Below, piece by piece: positions 35,801-46,896 of a stretch of 64,000 nucleotides of DNA. Made by a program: the position numbers and the translations under genes. The stretch comes from Toxoplasma gondii ME49 (taxonomy: Eukaryota > Apicomplexa > Conoidasida > Eucoccidiorida > Sarcocystidae), in contig NC_031478.1 of the NCBI RefSeq assembly GCF_000006565.2, forward strand, positions 851,874 to 915,873, in the 5' to 3' direction. The notes under the pieces are model-generated. The model had not been told where the DNA came from and ran no database searches. It was given only the letters and a program-made list of their open reading frames with translations. The stretch's first letter is position 1. Every line of letters begins with the position of its first letter.

Positions 35801-38800
35801 GAGATTCAGCCGAATCGCAGGCGTCGGGCGCAGCGACCGTAAGCCAGGAGAAGAGAGAGAGAGTCGAGGCAGTTGGGCAACTGACCAGTTCGGCGAGGGT
35901 TGTCACTGACATCACTTGCGGAGTAGTTTCTCCGTAAATTACTTCTCGTTCTGGTGTTTGGTGTTTGCCAGATGTGTGTGTGTGTTTGCTGCCGCCAGGG
36001 TTAGTCGAGATCGGGTTTGGTTCGACCGCGATCGCACGGTTTTGCGCGCGCACGGATGTACAGTAACTTCACCAGGACTTGCACTGTACATGTATATGTA
36101 TGGAAACATGTATGTGGATATATTTGCAAAAGGCATTGATACATCTACAAATATATATGCTTGTACAGAACAGACATGAGCTATGCGTGAACTAGTAAGT
36201 GTGTACTTACGAGTGTGCATTTCGCGCATGTATCTATCAAAACGTGTTAGTATTTACATTTTCCTAAGTCTTGTCGTTCTGTCTCCGCCACTCTTCGTCT
36301 CGCAAGTCGTCGCCTTGGTTTGTCTGCTCAGGCGCACGGTGGCGCGCCGTCTCCCGATCGCGCAGGGGCATTAGAGACAGATCAGGAGGCCGGCGGCAGC
36401 TTTTCGAGGCTCGCATCTTCATCTGGTGCATCATTTCGCGACGTCCTGCAGCCTGTGAAGTCGCGCGGTTCGCGAACGTACGGCAAGCAACGCTCGTCTC
36501 TGTTTCGTTGGCGCTCTGGGTCTGCCGTGTCATGGCAAGACAACGCGAGGCACGGAAAGCGCGAGTCGCTCGAGGACAGAGACACTCGCCTGGCGCTGTA
36601 CCCTTCGCATTCAGGGACTGTCCGCTATGGCTCCGCGTCTTGGGGAGTCGTCAGGCGAGATGACGCAGATCCATTTCCGGGGAGCACAGAGAAAGAAGGC
36701 AGTTCGCTGGCGGTGACTGAGGAGACAGCGCATGTCGTTGCGTCGCTGCAGTTCTACACAAGTACGGGGGTTGATGTTCGTGACCGCACACTGCGCCGGG
36801 CGCGCCGACGACAAAAGGTGAAGCAGGCGAAGGCTGTGGCTGAACGCGGACGGGCGGGGACAACGCAGGACGATACAAGGGGGCCGCAGAGCGAGGGCTC
36901 AAGAGAAAACCTGGAACGCGTACCTTCTGGGTTGGACTCTGATGACTCGGTTCCCAATTCGCTCTTGGGGTATTTCGTCCCTTCGATCTACTGTAGAGAC
37001 GACGAGAATGGTTTGTGCCTGTCTCCTAGTCGCTCTGGCATGCGCGTTTCTGGCCTTCGCCCCGCGGGGTTTCCTGCCTACATGGACTGCTCTCCCTCTG
37101 CGGTCGACAGGGGCGGCGCGAAGCGACAGGGGAATTCGACAGGATACGAGAGCGGCCGATCAAGTGACATGGGCATCTTGGCTCGTCCTTTGTCGCGTTT
37201 TGACCGAAGCATCTCTGTGACTGAGGGGGGCATAGAAGGAAGGCGAGACCTTCTTGCAGGCGAAGGCTTGGAAGAGCAATTCGACAGCATCACTTACTCC
37301 ATGTCCAGTACAAATGTTTATCGTGAAAGAAAGGAGAAGTCTCGCCATCCGTTGAAATCGAAGACGGCGAAACGAGTGCCGCAGACAGCCGGCGAAACCC
37401 CTCTGGGAGACACTCGCGTCGCGTCTCCTTCAGAGAAGAAAGAAAGAAAGGACGACTCTCTCGATGAAAAGGGAAGGTATCGCGGCGTCTTCTCACCGTG
37501 TCTCTTCTCGACCGAGGAAGGCGAAGAGGACACCTCGAGCACAAGTGAAGAAGATGCGGAGCCGTTCACGAGCGATCCACAGCCTCTCACGATTCTCAGA
37601 GTGCAGACATCTCGTGTCCATCGCCTCCAAGTTCGGCAAGCTCTTACGCACTTTTGCCGGACGCTGCATGCGTCAGGAGGCACTGTTCTTAATCAGATTT
37701 TCGTGCAGAGTTGCTCACCGACCGAGCCGATGGTTCTAGACTACGCGTCGATCTCGCCTGTCTCCGCATGGGAGAACGACAGAGAAGAGCGAAGCGTCGA
37801 AACGACTCTGTCTGAAGAGGCACACAGACGGAGGCAAAGTCGACGGCTCGACGGTATCCGCGTCAGTCTGATTGTGCCGTCGCCGTTGTGCCCGGGCTTC
37901 CCTTCGCAGCTCCACTGTCAAGACTCAGGTACACACCCTGGCCATCTGTGTGTTTCGTTTTCGCCTTTTCCTCGCCTCGTTTTTTCTGTCTTTGCCGTGC
38001 TCTGCACCAGCGCATGATATCTGTGCCCCGTCCCGTTCTCCCAGGATTCTCGCTGCCGTGTGCATTCTGTCTTCGCTTCTGCCTCCTGTGTGAGTTTCGG
38101 TCCCTTGCTCATTTCCTGTCGTCTCTTTCTCTCTGTGTCCACCCTTGCAGATTCGGTCCAGTTGAAAACACTCCTGTGGGGCAGCCAAGTCACGACGCTT
38201 CTGGTGCGTCTTCAGCACCCTCGCCAGGACGATGGTCTCGACGACTCCTTCGGTTCGCGTCCACAACATCTCAGTTCAACTGGCTTTTCTGCTCCGCCGT
38301 CTTCTGTCCCTCAGTTGTTGTCTGCTGACGAAGCAGACCCGAGTCGCGCGCAAAGCAGCGGCTCCCACCTTCCTGGGCCTCTCTCGTCTGAAAGTAAAGA
38401 CGAGCGACGACGACAGGGAACGGAGCAGTATCGAGCCCAGCGAGCGGAAGGACCCTCCTGGAGAGGAGAAGAGAGAGAGACAGGCGCGTTCAGCGAGACA
38501 AGAAGACACGAACAGAGACTGGTAACCCTCCACGAACAGGAGGAACGCTGGGCGGGACAAGGGGAGCGGGAGACGAGTTCTTCCTGGCAAGACGAGGAAC
38601 CCGCAGTGTCCCTAACGCCGCGTTTCGAGCCCTATCTGCTGTCTCTCTATTATCACTTCCTCCATCCTCATTGCCCAGACATATCGGCTGAGGACAGTCC
38701 CCACCCGGATGACGCTCCCGCCTTCTCTGCCTCTGCACTTGGGAACTTGGGTGGCCCTGCCTCAAAGCCGCCGCCTCTAGCTTTACCGTCGCCATGGTCG

Positions 38801-40728
38801 GAGACAACCTCGCGTCTCGACGAGAACAACACAACTCTGCGGCCCAGAAACACAGACTCGCAACCACTCGTTTATCACATTCCTCTTATGCTTCCAGTGC
38901 AAAAGGCCCCCGTCGAGGTCACAGTCCTCGCGCCCCGCACCGGCCGAGTATCGACGCCTCTGTTTGTCTCTCTGGTCTTCACCAATTGCTCGGATGTAAG
39001 CGAGAAGAAAACACAGAGCCGTTGGGAGGGGGGGAACCGTGGAACATGGGCATGAACAGTCAGAGAGAGCGCAGACAAGAACAAGGCAAGGAACGCACGG
39101 AAGAAGCAAACAATAGGCAACCGCCCAAGCTTGAGAAACACGGTCTGCCGCGTTTTCTCTGGGTCACCCGACTGTTGTTTGAGGCTAGTCGCCACGCCGT
39201 CATGGCAGATATGTTTTTTGCTTGCCGTTTGTAGGTTTCTGTCCGCTCGGTTTTGCCTCGAAAGCCTCGCCTCTTCTGTCTACCTTTGCTGTTTGTCCTT
39301 GCCAGCGTCTGTCACTTTGGGGGTGTTCTGCTCTGTCATGTCTCTTTATTTTTCGTACGAAAGCGAATCCTTGTCGTCTGTTTCCTACTTGCGTAGATCC
39401 GACTTGACGTGCGTCACTCCGTGTCCCTGGAGTTTGACGGGGCGTACTCCCAGCGCCGGCAGCCTTTTGCAGGCGACCCAAATAGCTCCTCCCTTTCCTC
39501 TGCCTTCTCTTCCTCTCGCTCGGGGCTATTTGCCGACGACAGCCATTCTTCGCATTTCCCCAGTGGTCAACGAAGTGTAGGAAGCGGCTCGAAAGGCGAG
39601 CGTGGAGAGAAGAGTGAAGTCCTCACCAAAGCCAACACTAGCGGATTACCCGACGGAGACAGACGACGAGGGACGACTGGGGTGTCACAAACGGAAGGCC
39701 CCGGGGCTTCTCCGCGTCTCGGCGAATGCCACGACTGGCTCATGGTAGGTTCTCCTGAGTCTACAAGAAACGAGGGAAACGACGGTTTAGGTTTCTAGGG
39801 TTCAGGGTGGGGATGTATAGAACGAGAGGTGCAGGATAGCCATGAGAAAGAGATAGGAACAGGACAGAGAGCGGAACAGAAACAGAGATAGCAAGAAACA
39901 GCGGAAAGGCCCGGGTGGAAGCAGAGCTACAGGGTCACTGCTGAGAGAAAAGGAGACAAACCCAATAGAGGTAGAGAGGAAGACAGCAGAAGAGACTGAT
40001 CAAGGAAGATTCTGAACCGTGAGATTGGTTTTAGCGCAGAGTGAACGGAGCCTCTCGAAGGCTGCGTCGTCAGCGGCCACTTTTTCGTATTGAAACCCGT
40101 CTCTGTTTTCACCAAGATGGTCCGACAGGCTCATACACAGCCGACAAAGAAGACGCACGTCTGTTGTGTTTCTACAGGATTGCTTCACTGCATTGCCGTC
40201 TCCTTGTTTGCTTCTGCCTGCATCTCATCTTCTCTGCAGGTTGGCTCCAAGTCTCGCACCACCGTTCTTCCTGCTCGGAGCCAAACACAAGTTCGATTTC
40301 AGTTGATCCCACTCCGTGCAGGGTCTCTCTTTCTTCCTGTCGTCCGAGTGTATGTCCGCCCAACCGAAGCGCTACGCTCTTCAGGGAGTCTGGGTGGCCA
40401 GGCGATGAGCCGCCGCTGTTCTCGAAATTCGCTGCATACTGATAATATGCCAGGCGACCCGAGCGCATTACCACAACTCAGACGAAGTGATACACCTGGA
40501 TCTCCCAAGACGAAGCAAGCTAGCGAGATGTCCTCCTCTGCTTCCTGTCACTTTTCTGGAACTGAAGAAAGCGCCGGCTTCAGGAAGTTCCTAACAAGTG
40601 CAGATGGAGGTGAAAGCTACAACGGTGGCTGGGTCACGATGCCTGCAGGGGACTCGGTGACGGCAGGCAGAGAAGTGTTGGTACTGCCGAAGGTTCATTC
40701 GAAGCCAGATTTAAGACTCCTTCCATAA
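23897..40728 (+). CDS. TRAPPC10: Giant TRAPPC10 / Trs130 homologue (TRAPP II tethering complex)
   Basis: Thirteen exons with GT-AG borders and consistent phases: 23897-23969, 24706-25159, 25927-26161, 26639-26809, 27204-27459, 28028-28164, 28763-29890, 30145-30975, 31276-35838, 36332-37929 (last coding base 37928), 38151-38995, 39397-39744 and 40240-40728. The product has 3708 residues, against about 1260 in human TRAPPC10. Conserved blocks run in family order: LFPSLLPEIEARLPL (near 28-42), HEEWLVLYV and LDKLRSDLN (exon 3), RLKETLVAAIETRYIQLEDD and FVAKENLALLHERCNRLE-DALAVYD (exons 4-5), FRQYLFAKQADLLVRLRR (exon 5), and the C-terminal DWLMVGSKSRTTVLPARS plus AGSLFLPVVRVY (exons 12-13). The roughly 2000 extra residues, mostly from the 4.6 kb ninth exon (residues about 1096-2616) and exon 10, are Gly/Ser/Glu-rich and look disordered. 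TRAPP II acts at the Golgi as a Rab GTPase exchange and tethering complex. Least certain is the exon 9 donor (ACC|GTAAGC). Confidence 0.9.
25305..25320. repeat. Short (AT)8 microsatellite
   Basis: AT dinucleotide run inside intron 2 of the TRAPPC10 gene. Confidence 0.9.
39784..39808 (+). repeat. Degenerate telomere-like heptamers
   Basis: ggtttaggtttctagggttcagggt in TRAPPC10 intron 12 reads as three imperfect copies of TTTAGGG, the telomere repeat of this parasite group. It is too short and degenerate to call a real interstitial telomere tract. Confidence 0.3.
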
Positions 40729-40987
40729 TACAGAAAAAGAGCGACTATAATTGAAAGAGAGAAAAGAAATGAGAAGGGACAGAAACGATATGTTAAGGAA
40801 GGAAATTATTCCCTAGACCCTAAATGATCTGTAAGGGGTACGGTGTTGTGCCTGTAACGAGCCGACTAAAATCAGCTGCTGTCTTCTGTGACGATAGCCC
40901 TGAATATGCATTGCACAATATTCGAGGCTTCACCGATACAACATGCACGTCTGTTGACATATAAACTTCTGTATGTATGCATCCGCT

Positions 40988-41034
<47 letters not shown>

Positions 41035-42415
41035 CGTCCTGTGCCTGGTACTTGTTCCTCAATAAAGGCACTCTTCTGCGTCTGTCTCCCTTTAAATGAC
41101 ATAGCACGGGAGGATTAGCAGCTTTATTTCCCACTTTTCTTCATTTGGGTACCCAGTGTGCGTACCTGCTGTACCCACACTGTAAATGTTACATCGTATG
41201 TAGTCCGGTGAAACAATTTAATCTCCCACTCACTGGTATGTTCACCGCACGAACCGAGTTTAAAAGTAGAGCGTCCATTAAAAACTGCTTGCACGGCAGC
41301 AGCGCCGCCAAAACTCCATTAACTTCGTGGAATGGTGAGCTGGTGGAATCTTCGAGGGATCGTACGCTGCATAGCCCCAGCCGGATACGCCTTTGTTGGC
41401 CTGTCATGGGATTTAAGAGCGTGGCGACAGTCGCGCTCACCATGTGGCGGGCGAGAAACCAATGGTGCCGGGAGCCTTACAGAATGGTTACGAAGCAACC
41501 TGATCTTCCTACTTCAGTAAAACGATATTTCTGGGAGACAGCTTGCACATTACAAGGTTTCGGGTTGACATTTTCTAGTGTTCCAGTATGGGACTGGTGA
41601 TTATACTAGTGACTCCCAGCTGAACCGATTCTCCCACCAGGGTACTGCGAAATAGGTCACGTACGCTGCCCATCGCCTTCCGAATTTACACAGTACCCTT
41701 TCAGCCGCTTTGAACAGAGTGTTACTGCGCAGCCTAGGCAACGAGATCGCTTGTTTGTCTGTAGATGCACACGTCTGGGGATGGTTCTATGCCTTTATTA
41801 CTTTCCCTGCTTCGTTGCTAGAGTTCCAGATTCTCTCCCGCAGTGTTTTACTGAGGCAATGTTCGCTATTCTCGACCAAGACTCCGCGTTGTACGACTGG
41901 TATTCTCTAGCTTAAAAGAGGAAGCGCGTCCTCCAAGTGATTACGACCGCTATTTGTTATATACGTTTCTAACGACTGAGAAGACGTGTTGTAGTGCAAA
42001 CAAGTGCGGCTCCCGAAAGGCCGGATCACATGTTCCTGCTCCTCGGTCAGAGAACTGACTATCAAGTGCAACAAGAAAGTTTTTCGCCGCAGGGCCAGAC
42101 GCCCCTACTTCCTGAAGTCTCTACGGAACAATTTTGTTTCACGGGTGACCGACCATTATGTCAGGTGTGCATGAAGCATGACGGCAGGAAAACAAACGAG
42201 ACGGAGCTGTTTTCCTCGCTGCGACAGTCTCTCCGCACACCTCCATGATTCCCCTGATTGCTCTTACAGAGCCAGTTGTGATAGCCCTCCGTTTCCTTTC
42301 TCTTTCCCTCTTTGGTCTCTCCTGTCGTCCAGTGTGAAGACAATTCACGGAAGTGTTGGCGAGAGTTTTACGAAGACAAGAAGAAAAGAAGGTCTAGATA
42401 CAAACAAGAAACCGC
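40729..42415. other. Intergenic between TRAPPC10 and eL34, with a (TA)21 run
   Basis: It contains the 3' UTRs of two converging genes and a pure (TA)21 run at 40991-41032. The rest (41100-42400) is unique-looking sequence without a supported exon. Confidence 0.6.
40991..41032. repeat. (TA)21 microsatellite
   Basis: Uninterrupted TA run, a self-complementary tract likely to vary between strains. Confidence 0.98.
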
Positions 42416-44668
42416 TTACGCCTTCGCGGTCTTGCTGCTCTTTTTCTGCTTCGACTTCTTCGACTCAGCCTTCATTTCGTCCTTCTTCTGCTTCTCCTTC
42501 ACTTGCAACACCTGCTTGACGCACTTCTGCTCCTCCACAAGGAATGCACGCACAATTCTGACACAACAGAGAACAAGCCAGCGAACAAACCACCTCAACA
42601 CTTGGTAGGTGGAGTAGTATGTTCTCGCTTCGAGACTATTTGATAAATTTAGGAAAAGGGAGAAAACTACTAATCTCCATGATGAATAAAAGGCGCAACT
42701 GGTCTATTTCCAGTGGACTAGCGACGCCACTCGGACCTAATAACGGGCAGTGTGGCTGCGGCGTCAAGGACTCTCCCTTCTTGACCAACAGATACTTAAC
42801 GAGAGGCACTTTATCCCCCTGTTTGCCCTCAAACGAAAAGCATCCACCTGACTCAACCAGCGACAAATGGGGAAGGGGGGGAGGAGGGGGCGGCATCCCC
42901 GCAACAACGCAGCGTCTGCCGCCTTTCAGAAAACATCTCGAAGAACGCCCCAGTAGAGACGCGTCCGGCCTTCACTATCCGAGACGCGAGACCAGGGCAC
43001 TCCACAAAAGGGCAACAAAAGTATGTCTGGAGAAACACAAGAATACAACTGTCCTACTCATTGCGCCACTGCGACACCACCGGAAACGCGTCGCTCCTTC
43101 AAACGCCTGCATGATGTCTACCAAATCTGTCTCTACCGAACACGGCCGCGTTCGCTTTTCCCTTCGACGAGTCAGAAAAATAAAGGAAAGGGCATGCACT
43201 AGCCAAAACGATCGGTGAAAAACAGAGTCTGGAAACGCATTCGCCTGTCGACCATCGAGAGTTTGTACTCGTTCCCGTTTGACGTTTTCGCGGGGGAAGT
43301 GGTTATATCTGCTTCTGCAAGAGCGTTTGCCGGGTGCCGTCTCCAACAATCTTTCACTCGTTCCGATGAACATGTACAGGTACACCGAGTACTGGAGGTT
43401 ATCGTCCTCAACTCCGCTATCCTAGCACCCCAGAAACGAATCATTTGATTTCATCAGACAACCACGCTTTCGCTAGCTTCTGAAAGACGCAGTTTGCCGC
43501 TCTTACCTCTCACGCACGCAGGCGTGGCATCGGCTGCCACCGTAGGCGCGGTGGACTGTTCTTTCTCTCTTCTTCAAGAGTCTCAGTCTGTGTGGCGCAA
43601 CAGCGGGGATCTGCAGAAAAGAATACAGACGGACAGTGAACCGTGTGAGAGAACATTACCTGACAAGAAGCAATTCGTTCACTTCATCTCTCAACTTCAG
43701 GAGCGACACGTTGGTTCTTTGCTCTTCCACTTTCAAAGCGTCTAATCGTTGCTCTGCCCTACCAGCAAGACGGCGCAGAGCGATGAAAGAAAGACAAACA
43801 GCACGTGTACAGAATCCGAGGCACACGGCTCAAAGGGCCCTCCACAATGCGACTAGTCTCCATAAGTCGACAGGGCGAGGTGTAGAAATCCGCTCTTGCC
43901 AACATCTACGAAACTGGCAAGACGGTAGCCGCGGTGCTGTCACAGAGAATTACAGATCAGTGACACTTTGCGTCCTAAGTTCGGGGCGAATGCCACACTT
44001 CAAGGTACGTCGGCTGTGGCCTCTGGGATTTTACCCCATGCGAGACACTACAACGGAACTCGCTGTGTGCCCCAGTTGTCGTCCTCATATTAAACAACAG
44101 ACAGGAGTATGTACCCAGTCTGAAAGGCCATCATTCACGTGGCAGAGAGCCGTTTTGGACGAACGAAAGGTTTTCTACGCAGGTAAGCCCAACTCTTCAG
44201 CCCGCCCACGTTGCCAGCGGCTGCGGGAGAGACTCCTCTCAGGGGGACGCGGGTCAGTGGGCATATGCCTGCATGTCACTGTTAACACAAGTTCACTGAA
44301 GACAAACGACTACAATAATCGAATCGGCATGGCGCATTCCAATTATGTCGGTCGTGTACAGGCAATCGTGGTTCACTCTACAGGTAGGCGGGCCGCGAAA
44401 CTCTGAACGCTGTGGGATAGCATGCAGTCGACTTCTGGGGAAAGAGTGAGGCGGGGCACAGTTCGTCGCTCGGGAAAATAGCAAGGCTCGAAAAGTCTGA
44501 AAAACTCACCCCAGGCAAAGCACGATGGCAGTTGCCACATTTGGGTCGCGAAGGCTGCTTGCCCACATTGTGGAAAACAACCTTTGCTCCAGGAGTGCGC
44601 ACGCGGCGCACTCGGTTGGAGCCAGTGGCATAGTGGTTGTGACGACGGTAAACCAGACGAGGCGCCAT
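42416..44668 (-). CDS. RPL34: 60S ribosomal protein eL34
   Basis: Three exons on the minus strand: 44510-44668, 43507-43610 and 42416-42557, separated by introns of 899 and 949 nt. The product has 134 residues (human eL34 has 117). Exon 1 encodes MAPRLVYRRHNHYATGSNRV, the TPGAKVVF block and the metal-binding CGNCHRALPG (Cys44, Cys47). Exon 2 encodes IPAVAPHRLRLLKKRERTVH and RAYGGSRCHACVRER, with the second Cys pair. Exon 3 encodes IVRAFLVEEQKCVKQVLQVK and a Lys-rich tail. The four cysteines match the zinc-binding arrangement of eL34. The phase-0 and phase-2 junctions rebuild the family alignment exactly. The exon 1 ATG is the universal start for this family. The protein belongs to the large subunit of cytosolic ribosomes. 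Confidence 0.96.
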
Positions 44669-46077
44669 TTTGCCGAAAACCGGAGAGAAAGCGAAGGAAA
44701 ACGGAATTAATAACGCTGTCTGAAGGGACTCTCACAACCCAGAGAAAAGCGCGCGCACGCTCGCTCCTTCTGACCCGTCCCCCGCACAAAAGCCACGGCG
44801 ATGATCTGCAGGGAGACGCCTTCATGGGGCGGGCGGGGCTAACGCATGCTGCGAAGCAAGACGACCGTGCATGTAACGCACGCCGTCTTCTTAAAAAACA
44901 CTGCATGCACGATGGATTACGCAGCATTCGCAGGCTCACGTCTGTCGTTACTGAAGCGTCTGAATCACAGTGAAATCTAGCGGATACAGCTCATGAAATC
45001 AAGCGCCGGACCCTTCGTAGATCTGCTGCTCGTGCAGCGCAGGTTAATGAGGGCTGAAGTTCCCAAAACAACGAAAGGTGGAAGAGACTGAACAAAATGG
45101 TGCTCTTGCTAACATGCCACTGTGCAAGATTCAGTATCAAATTGAGATTCTCTGAAGTGTACCATTACCCGGTCCGGGTGTTATTCCTACACCTGTCGGT
45201 TGAACTTATCCAAGCACGGCACACTGCTATCACAGGAAGGGCAACGAGTGTTAATCCATGAGACCTACCAACCACGAGGACAGCGTTGTCGTCCACGTCA
45301 GACCTCATGACGTGGCCGTGGGGAGTCTAAGCTGCAGAGAGTAAATGGCTTGTTCATGTTCGCAATGATGATTGGCGGCGGTCATAACTGCATTTCCAAA
45401 GAGAGGCGATTTAAGTTGCTGACCTCAAAGCCGGAGCTGCTACCAGCACTTAACCCTTCCCTGCCTTCGATAAGCAAACGGTCACGAGAGGATTAAATTC
45501 CGTAAATAGGGAGCCACACCCTATCTTCTAGATGAGCTTATGCCTCCTAAAGTCTTTGTCGAAGTCAAAGCGATGGCTAGGTGTACTAGGTGAAGCACCC
45601 AATAGAGAGTACAACGGCTACACTGATTTGCGACTGCCACTATCGTAGAGAGGTGAAATAAGCTTCAGACCCTGTTATGCGAAGCCTGTTGTGGCATTGT
45701 TTCCTGTCACGTTAGGTGATAGGCAAATATGAGCTCGGTCGCTGAAATGACGAAGGTGGCTGTTACCGAGAAAGAATCAGAATGTGGGAGCCGGCTTCTG
45801 CAAATCAAATATCAGACACAGCCGCCGGTGGCTGTAATGATTCGCCACTTGGTTGAACGTACAGGGATACTTCTTCCGCATCACCAAGAAGAAGTGAAAC
45901 CCTCCACATAATAGGCCCCTGGCATAACTGTGAGCGTTTGCTCGCGCATCCAAGTCGAATTCTTGAAGGGTACCTGTCAAGTGAGGCGGTCAAAAGCTAG
46001 CCACACGTGTGACTGCTGTTAAAACTATTGAGTTCGTGAGGAGGAAACAGTTCGTCTACCCTTTTTTTTCTAGCACC
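44669..46077. other. Intergenic: no supported gene
   Basis: Upstream region of eL34 and of the small secreted-protein gene that follows. From 44970 to 45700 stop codons are frequent in all frames, and no RNA gene was seen. Confidence 0.55.
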
Positions 46078-46896
46078 ATGGAACGGTCAGGTGTCTATAG
46101 GTTCATCAGAGCAACAATATTTTTTCCGGTGTTTGTGGCTTGGACATGTAGCCTCAATTTCCTCTCCGGTGAGTACTACAGGTCGCCGGAAGAAAGCAGC
46201 TGTCGGCGTATTCAAAGGTGGGTAGAAATTTTGACGTGGTTCAGATCCATGTCTTTAGCTAACACCGAAAGTCAGACTAAACTATGTGGAAACTGTCATC
46301 GCCCGCTGGGAATTAGAATGTCGGTTGTTCCACCCGTCTGCAGCGGAACGTAGCATGGGTGCTCACCTGAGGCTCAAACAACCATCTGTGTCTTCTTTCT
46401 ACTGGCTCAATATTTTACAGGGTTGATACCAAATCAGGCAGAAGCAGCGACTTCGACTGTTTCAGAAGTGAGGCGTCTACGGTTTCAACTCAGTGTTCTG
46501 CCGCAAACCAAAACTGAACAGTTCATCTTCACAGCGAAAAACTTGCCAACTCAATCTCAGACCCATACTGATGAATTATGTCAATTGCGTTTGTGGTCAC
46601 ACACATTCATGTTGGCGTAACCGTGACCCCGTTTTCGGACAGTTTCCATGGCTACGGTGCTGTTATGGATTCTTCAGGTTCGTCGACAATCGAGAAGGCA
46701 GTACAGGCTCCCTGAGTTCGAGCATGTGAGGTCTTTTGACCAAGTGGACAAGTTTACTGAGACTTATCGACGCGACGCCGATAAAAGTAGAACTTCTCTG
46801 GATGCAGCACTTAAGGATGCACGTGGACGTTACCATGGACCCTACAGATATCGCTACCGCCAATATCCGGAACCAACAAATTATCCCCCCTGGTAA
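46078..46896 (+). CDS. Predicted small secreted protein with Tyr/Arg/Pro-rich tail
   Basis: Three short exons: 46078-46168, 46421-46467 and 46678-46896, with introns of 252 and 210 nt. Junction phases agree (1, then 0), giving 118 residues. The N-terminus MERSGVYRFIRATIFFPVFV followed by AWTCSLNFLSG is a plausible signal peptide. The mature chain is basic and hydrophilic (EVRRQSRRQYRLPEFEHVRS, then a Lys/Asp/Arg segment) and ends in HGPYRYRYRQYPEPTNYPPW. No domain is recognised. The donor after exon 2 (GAA|GTGAGG) and the acceptor before exon 3 (ttcttcag) are good; without that splice exon 2 runs to a stop at 46620, which is the main alternative. The short signal-peptide exon followed by small exons is typical of exported parasite proteins, but dense granule location is inference. 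Confidence 0.52.
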
